A DNA stretch of 8,297 bases from an uncultured Ruminococcus sp. (GTDB lineage: Bacteria > Bacillota > Clostridia > Oscillospirales > Acutalibacteraceae). Position 1 is the stretch's first letter. Each line of letters begins with the position of its first letter. This document shows, one piece after another, positions 5,388 to 8,297 of the stretch. The position numbers and the translations under genes were made by a program. Below the pieces are notes generated by a model that saw only the letters and a program-made list of their open reading frames with translations, ran no database searches and was not told the origin of the DNA. The DNA lies in assembly GCA_902773155.1 (NCBI GenBank), contig CACYDK010000026.1, forward strand, positions 1-8,297, in the 5' to 3' direction.

Positions 5388-5747
5388 TCAGAACAAATCG
5401 AATAATCCGCCGTTTTTCAGCAGCGGCAAAAGCTTCATCACAATCAGCATTTTTTTGGCCGTCTCGAGCTTCTTTTTTCTTTCCTCGCTCAAAAACGGCC
5501 TAAGCGCCGCCAGAAGTCGCGTGCTGTCGTCCTCTTGGCTCGCTCCCGAGATGATCGGCATCAGCGCGGTGAGCTTTCCGAGAGTTTCCGGCGGAAACAT
5601 ATTCAGGGGATTTGCCGGGGGAGCGGGCTTTGGCTCCGGCTCCGGATCATTACCGCCGAGCCCGAGCATTTTCCCGAGGCTACGTATCTCCTTCATCGCC
5701 TCGGGGTCGGACATGATTTCGGCGATTTTGTCCTGAAAATTATCCAT
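5388..5747 (-). CDS. Small helical protein with proline-rich linker (operon gene 2)
   Basis: A 119-residue protein of unknown function. An N-terminal helical block (1-30) contains IMSDPEAMKEI (11-21), resembling a block in the product of the preceding gene. A PEPEPKPAPPANP linker (35-47) leads to a leucine-rich C-terminal region (52-119). There, RLLAALRPFLSEERKKKLE (78-96) and MLIVMKLLPLL (100-110) look like amphipathic helices. From memory the LRPFLSEER-type block recurs in uncharacterised clostridial proteins. There is no signal peptide, no cysteine and no known catalytic motif. The start overlaps the end of the upstream gene by 8 nt (ATGGATAA) without a strong ribosome-binding site of its own, which points to translational coupling. 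Nine bases separate it from the next gene. Confidence 0.75.
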   Translation of the reverse strand: MDNFQDKIAEIMSDPEAMKEIRSLGKMLGLGGNDPEPEPKPAPPANPLNMFPPETLGKLTALMPIISGASQEDDSTRLLAALRPFLSEERKKKLETAKKMLIVMKLLPLLKNGGLFDLF

Positions 5748-5970
5748 TATTCAGTCTTTTAAAAAGAGATTTGGCCGCGGCTGAATTGAGTATCTGCTCG
5801 GATTTTTTAGGATCGCTCAGCACGCTTTTCAGCTTTTCGGCCTGACTGCTGTTAAGACTGTTAAGAAGCTTTTCGGCCTGCTTGCGGTTTTTAGCGTCAT
5901 TTTCCGACGACTTTAGTCCGTTTTTATTTATGAAGCCCTGCAAAAGGCCTTGAATATCGTTGTTGTTCAT
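5740..5970 (-). CDS. Small helical protein (operon gene 1)
   Basis: A 76-residue, highly charged, probably all-helical protein of unknown function. It is rich in N, K, S and L and lacks cysteine. The second half, QAEKLKSVLSDPKKSEQIL (43-61) plus AAAKSLFKRL (64-73), resembles short helical hairpins. Its SDP block resembles one at the start of the next protein. The ATG is preceded by GAGGTGG 5 nt upstream, a strong site, and the gene overlaps the following one by 8 nt. It is the first of three small genes and divergent from the phosphodiesterase. No convincing minus-strand promoter was found in 5971-6050; CATAAT/TAATAT-like sequences near 5990 lack a -35. Confidence 0.72.
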   Translation of the reverse strand: MNNNDIQGLLQGFINKNGLKSSENDAKNRKQAEKLLNSLNSSQAEKLKSVLSDPKKSEQILNSAAAKSLFKRLNNG

Positions 5971-6019
5971 TTTACCACCTCAGTACATATTATGCCGTAC
6001 GTCCGAAAATATGAAGGAT

Positions 6020-6048
6020 TTGGACTAAATAGTGCGTGGTCTTATATA
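6020..6048 (+). promoter_or_regulatory. Promoter of the phosphodiesterase gene
   Basis: TTGGAC (6020-6025), a 17-nt spacer, then TATATA (6043-6048). Counting 7 nt past the -10 puts the start at about 6055, exactly the first base of the stem described at 6055-6097. Confidence 0.75.
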
Positions 6049-6054
6049 ACCTGT

Positions 6055-6104
6055 TCCTTATCAGCCCGCGATAAGGAGAGAAAAAGCTTTTGCGGGCAGA
6101 AAGG
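6055..6104 (+). promoter_or_regulatory. Putative H-type pseudoknot leader abutting the ribosome-binding site
   Basis: TCCTTATC (6055-6062) pairs with GATAAGGA (6070-6077), 8 bp. The loop strand GCCCGC (6064-6069) is perfectly complementary to GCGGGC (6092-6097). The crossing loop is one A (6063), the two stems abut without a gap, and a 14-nt A-rich loop (6078-6091) crosses the first stem. These are classic H-type pseudoknot dimensions. The 3' strand directly adjoins AGAAAGG (6098-6104). It resembles small pseudoknot riboswitches in design but matches no consensus I recall. The competing simple hairpin GCCCGC/GCGGGC is the alternative. Pairing is seen; regulation is inferred. Confidence 0.5.
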
Positions 6105-6118
6105 CTGTGGCGATTTTT

Positions 6119-6598
6119 ATGAAAATTCTGTTGCTGTCGGATTCCCACGGAAATCTCAGGGGCGTTATGTCGGCCGTAAGCAAATACGGCAGAAACGCCG
6201 ACCTTGTCGTTCATTGCGGCGACGCCGTAAGGGGCGAGGCCGACTGGCTCGTAGAAAACGTCCCCGTCGCTCAGGTCATCTGCGTAAACGGAAACTGCGA
6301 TTTTATGCACCGTTTTAACGATATAGAGACAATCGAGCTATGCGGAAAAAAGATCATGATAACCCACGGCCACCTCTTTGGGGTAAAATACGGCCGTGAG
6401 CATCTGGCACGCAAATGCCAGGAGGATGGCGTCGATTTAGTGTTTTACGGCCATACCCACATCCAGGCCGACGAGACGATCAATGGGGTTCGTATGATAA
6501 ATCCCGGAAGCTGCTCGACCTACAGCCCCGTCTGCGCTGTTGTAGAGCTCGATGAAAACGGGAGTATGCTTGTTAATTTTCTGCGCGTTCCCAAATAA
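6119..6598 (+). CDS. YfcE/MJ0936-family metallophosphoesterase
   Basis: A 159-residue cytosolic phosphodiesterase of the small calcineurin-like family; relatives hydrolyse phosphodiesters with a two-metal centre, often Mn2+, and the natural substrate is usually unknown. The full ligand set is visible: DSHGN (D8, H10), GD at 34-35, GNCD (N59), THGH (H83) and GHTH (H112, H114), followed by NPGS (128-131). The ATG at 6119 gives the canonical start MKILLLSDSHG. An in-frame GTG at 6107 would add four residues but sits only 2 nt from AAAGG. From the ATG the same site is 14 nt away, unusually long. It is transcribed alone from a good promoter through a structured leader, divergent from the small-protein operon. 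Domain assignment is secure; the physiological substrate cannot be told. Confidence 0.93.
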   Translation: MKILLLSDSHGNLRGVMSAVSKYGRNADLVVHCGDAVRGEADWLVENVPVAQVICVNGNCDFMHRFNDIETIELCGKKIMITHGHLFGVKYGREHLARKCQEDGVDLVFYGHTHIQADETINGVRMINPGSCSTYSPVCAVVELDENGSMLVNFLRVPK

Positions 6599-6635
6599 CA
6601 AAGTTAAAAAAACTATAGCATTTAAAGCCTGCTTA

Positions 6636-6644
6636 TGATATAAT
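6636..6644 (+). promoter_or_regulatory. Extended -10 promoter of holB-ricT
   Basis: TGATATAAT gives a perfect extended -10 (TG, one base, TATAAT at 6639-6644). The -35 region is poor, as is common with this promoter type. The start near 6651 leaves a 17-nt leader carrying GGAGGTGAG. Confidence 0.75.
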
Positions 6645-6667
6645 GAACAGGATACGGAGGTGAGGTC

Positions 6668-7531
6668 ATGATTATTCCGGATATAAAGGGCAACGCTGAA
6701 CTGAAAAGCTCGCTCTGTGCGCTGGATGAGTCAAACCGTATGCCTCACGCCTTGATCATCACCGGCGGAGCTCCCGCTGAGCGCGGCGCGCTCGCGCTTC
6801 ACCTTTCGATGTGGGCGGTATGCTCCTCGTCCGAGAGACCCTGCGGCCGGTGCAAAAACTGTCTGAACGCTCAAAAAAAAGAGCACAGTGATATTTACTA
6901 CGCCAAGGGCTCCGGAAAAACCGGGATATATAACCGCGAGGAGCTTTCAGCTATTATCCGTGACGCCTACGTAAAGCCAAATCAGGCCGGGCGAAAGGTT
7001 TATATCCTTGAGGAGTGCGACCGAAAATTTTCCGAGATCTCCCAGAACGTTTTCCTGAAAACCCTTGAGGAGCCTCCGCAGGATGTATTGTTTATAATGA
7101 CCTGCGAGGACGACCGTTCGCTTTTGCAGACCATCCGCTCCCGAAGTACGGTTTTTACTCTCGAAAGCGAAGCGGGCTTCTTGGAGGAGAGCCTGAGCTT
7201 AGCCCGGGATATAGCGCTCAATATAATCTCTCTCTCGGAGATGGATTTGCTGAAAACGACCTATCGGCTTTCTGACAGGGACAAAGCGCTTGAAGCCCTC
7301 GACGCCGTCGAGAGCATTCTTCGCGACGGACTTGTGCTCTGCGTCGGAGGCGAGCCAAAGCTCGATCCGGATACCGCCGAAAAGCTCAGTCTCAGGCTTA
7401 GAAAGGCGCAGTACTTAAGACTTATTGAAATAACTCGCAACGCTAAGTTGAAGATAAAACAAAACGTTGGGCTAAAGCTCGTTTCCGCGTGGCTTTGCTC
7501 TCAGTACAGGAGGACTCTATGGCAGAGGTAA
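6668..7531 (+). CDS. holB: DNA polymerase III subunit delta prime
   Basis: A clamp-loader subunit that helps load the sliding clamp for the replicative polymerase. The 287 residues show an N-terminal AAA+ fold. The P-loop position is degenerate (GGAPAERG, 33-40; no GK[ST]), as expected for delta prime, which does not hydrolyse ATP. A zinc module has C52, C59, C62 and C65 (CGRCKNC at 59-65). VYILEECDR (111-119) is at the Walker B place, followed by FLKTLEEPP (129-137) and IRSRST (156-161). The family's SRC motif here reads SRS. A GSGKT at 81-85 lies in the wrong place to be the P-loop. GGAGGTGAG precedes the ATG. The gene overlaps ricT by 13 nt, the usual Firmicute order. Identification is secure. 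Confidence 0.94.
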   Translation: MIIPDIKGNAELKSSLCALDESNRMPHALIITGGAPAERGALALHLSMWAVCSSSERPCGRCKNCLNAQKKEHSDIYYAKGSGKTGIYNREELSAIIRDAYVKPNQAGRKVYILEECDRKFSEISQNVFLKTLEEPPQDVLFIMTCEDDRSLLQTIRSRSTVFTLESEAGFLEESLSLARDIALNIISLSEMDLLKTTYRLSDRDKALEALDAVESILRDGLVLCVGGEPKLDPDTAEKLSLRLRKAQYLRLIEITRNAKLKIKQNVGLKLVSAWLCSQYRRTLWQR

Positions 7532-8297
7532 TCGGAGTAAGATTTAAGGATGTAGGAAAAATTTATTATTTCGACCCAAAGGGCGAGAAGCTCGAGACCG
7601 GCGAAATGGTTATAGTAGAGACCGCCCGAGGAGTCGAGTGCGGCTACGTCGCTCTGGGCAACAAGGAGGTCGACGACAGCGAGATCCTTCATCCCCTAAA
7701 GCCAATGATCAGAAAGGCGAACGATAACGATATCGCTCATATCGCCGAGAACAAAAAGCGCGAGAAAGAGGCCTTTAAAATATGCGAGAAAAAAATCGCC
7801 GAGCACAATATCGAAATGAATCTCGTCGACGTCGAATATACCTTTGACAACAACAAGATACTGTTTTACTTTACCGCCGACGGAAGGGTCGATTTCCGTG
7901 CTCTTGTAAAGGACTTGGCGAGCGTTTTCCGCACAAGGATAGAGCTTCGCCAGATAGGAGTCCGCGACGAGGCCAAGATGCTCGGCGGACTGGGAATCTG
8001 CGGACGTCCGTTCTGCTGTCACAGCTTTATGGGCGATTTTCAGCCGGTTTCGATCAAGATGGCGAAGGATCAGGGGCTATCGCTTTCTCCTGTAAAAATC
8101 AGCGGAACCTGCGGACGTCTGATGTGCTGTCTTAAATACGAGCAGGACGCTTACGTCGATCTTATCAAGCACGCTCCAAAGCTCGGAGCTTTGGTAAACA
8201 CCCCGGAGGGAAAGGGAATAGTCGTTGAGAACGATCTTGTAGCCGGAAAGGTAAAGGTAAAGCTCAATTCCTCGGCCGAGGGCGTAGCTCCGGCGCA
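7519..8297 (+). CDS. ricT: RicT (YaaT), PSP1-domain protein, 3' end outside window
   Basis: In Bacillus subtilis RicT (YaaT) forms the Y-complex with RicA and RicF. That complex carries Fe-S clusters, promotes RNase Y-dependent mRNA maturation, and affects sporulation, competence and biofilm formation. The 259 codons present cover the PSP1 domain, beginning VIGVRFKDVGKIYYFDP (4-20), and the two cysteine signatures CGRPFCC (161-167) and CGRLMCC (198-204). Between them lies VSIKMAKDQGLSLSPVKISG (177-196), all highly characteristic. The frame stays open to the window edge, so the C-terminus is missing. The ATG at 7519 lies inside the last codons of holB and is preceded by AGGAGG (7507-7512) about 6 nt upstream, so the pair is co-transcribed and probably translationally coupled. 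Confidence 0.95.
   Translation, partial: MAEVIGVRFKDVGKIYYFDPKGEKLETGEMVIVETARGVECGYVALGNKEVDDSEILHPLKPMIRKANDNDIAHIAENKKREKEAFKICEKKIAEHNIEMNLVDVEYTFDNNKILFYFTADGRVDFRALVKDLASVFRTRIELRQIGVRDEAKMLGGLGICGRPFCCHSFMGDFQPVSIKMAKDQGLSLSPVKISGTCGRLMCCLKYEQDAYVDLIKHAPKLGALVNTPEGKGIVVENDLVAGKVKVKLNSSAEGVAPA

Noticed and set aside
5455..5762. Two plus-strand open frames over the small-protein operon
   Set aside because: The minus-strand frames have ribosome-binding sites, coupling overlaps and coherent protein composition; the plus-strand frames have none.
6908..6922. GSGKT as a P-loop in holB
   Set aside because: It lies after the zinc module at residues 81-85, not at the AAA+ P-loop position, which is degenerate here.

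Overview
The window looks like a chromosomal segment of a Gram-positive clostridial bacterium, most likely of the Ruminococcaceae/Oscillospiraceae type. This is inferred from gene content and signals: a holB-ricT pair as in Firmicutes, a DUF1846 (UPF0371) protein, a sortase-type surface protein with an SPKTGD signal, a secreted CAP-domain protein, and ribosome-binding sites built on AGAAAGG/GGAGG, which match the 3' end of Firmicute 16S rRNA. No mobile element, CRISPR array, tRNA or rRNA was seen, and both window ends cut through genes.

Layout. 1-819 (minus) holds most of nadA (quinolinate synthase), with a textbook promoter at 852-880. Divergent from it, after a 297-bp AT-rich gap, is a small signal-peptide/cell-wall-anchored protein (1117-1629, plus), then a terminator, an unexplained long hairpin (1711-1758) and mntP (1858-2454, plus; Mn2+ exporter). 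A hairpin at 2470-2499 separates mntP from the convergent DUF1846 gene (2505-3986, minus). Divergent from that is a secreted CAP/YkwD-like protein (4277-4966, plus) with its own structured leader and a strong terminator (4984-5018). A tight three-gene operon of small uncharacterised proteins follows on the minus strand (5970 down to 5061). Divergent from it is a YfcE/MJ0936-type phosphodiesterase (6119-6598, plus). The window closes with holB (DNA polymerase III delta prime, 6668-7531) overlapping ricT (7519 to the end), driven by an extended -10 promoter.

How they fit. The segment is a series of short housekeeping transcription units: NAD biosynthesis, Mn2+ homeostasis, envelope proteins, clamp loading, and RNA-processing/sporulation control through RicT. 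They are arranged as alternating divergent and convergent pairs rather than as one pathway.

The least explained parts are (1) the small-protein operon 5061-5970, whose first two products share an SDP-containing helical block and whose last ends in two very short leucine-rich stretches, and (2) the 5' leaders of three plus-strand genes. Each leader contains a possible long-range pairing whose 3' strand abuts an AGAAAGG ribosome-binding site. The phosphodiesterase leader in particular is a near-ideal H-type pseudoknot beginning at the predicted transcription start. No wholly new system can be proved from the sequence alone; these two are the best candidates.
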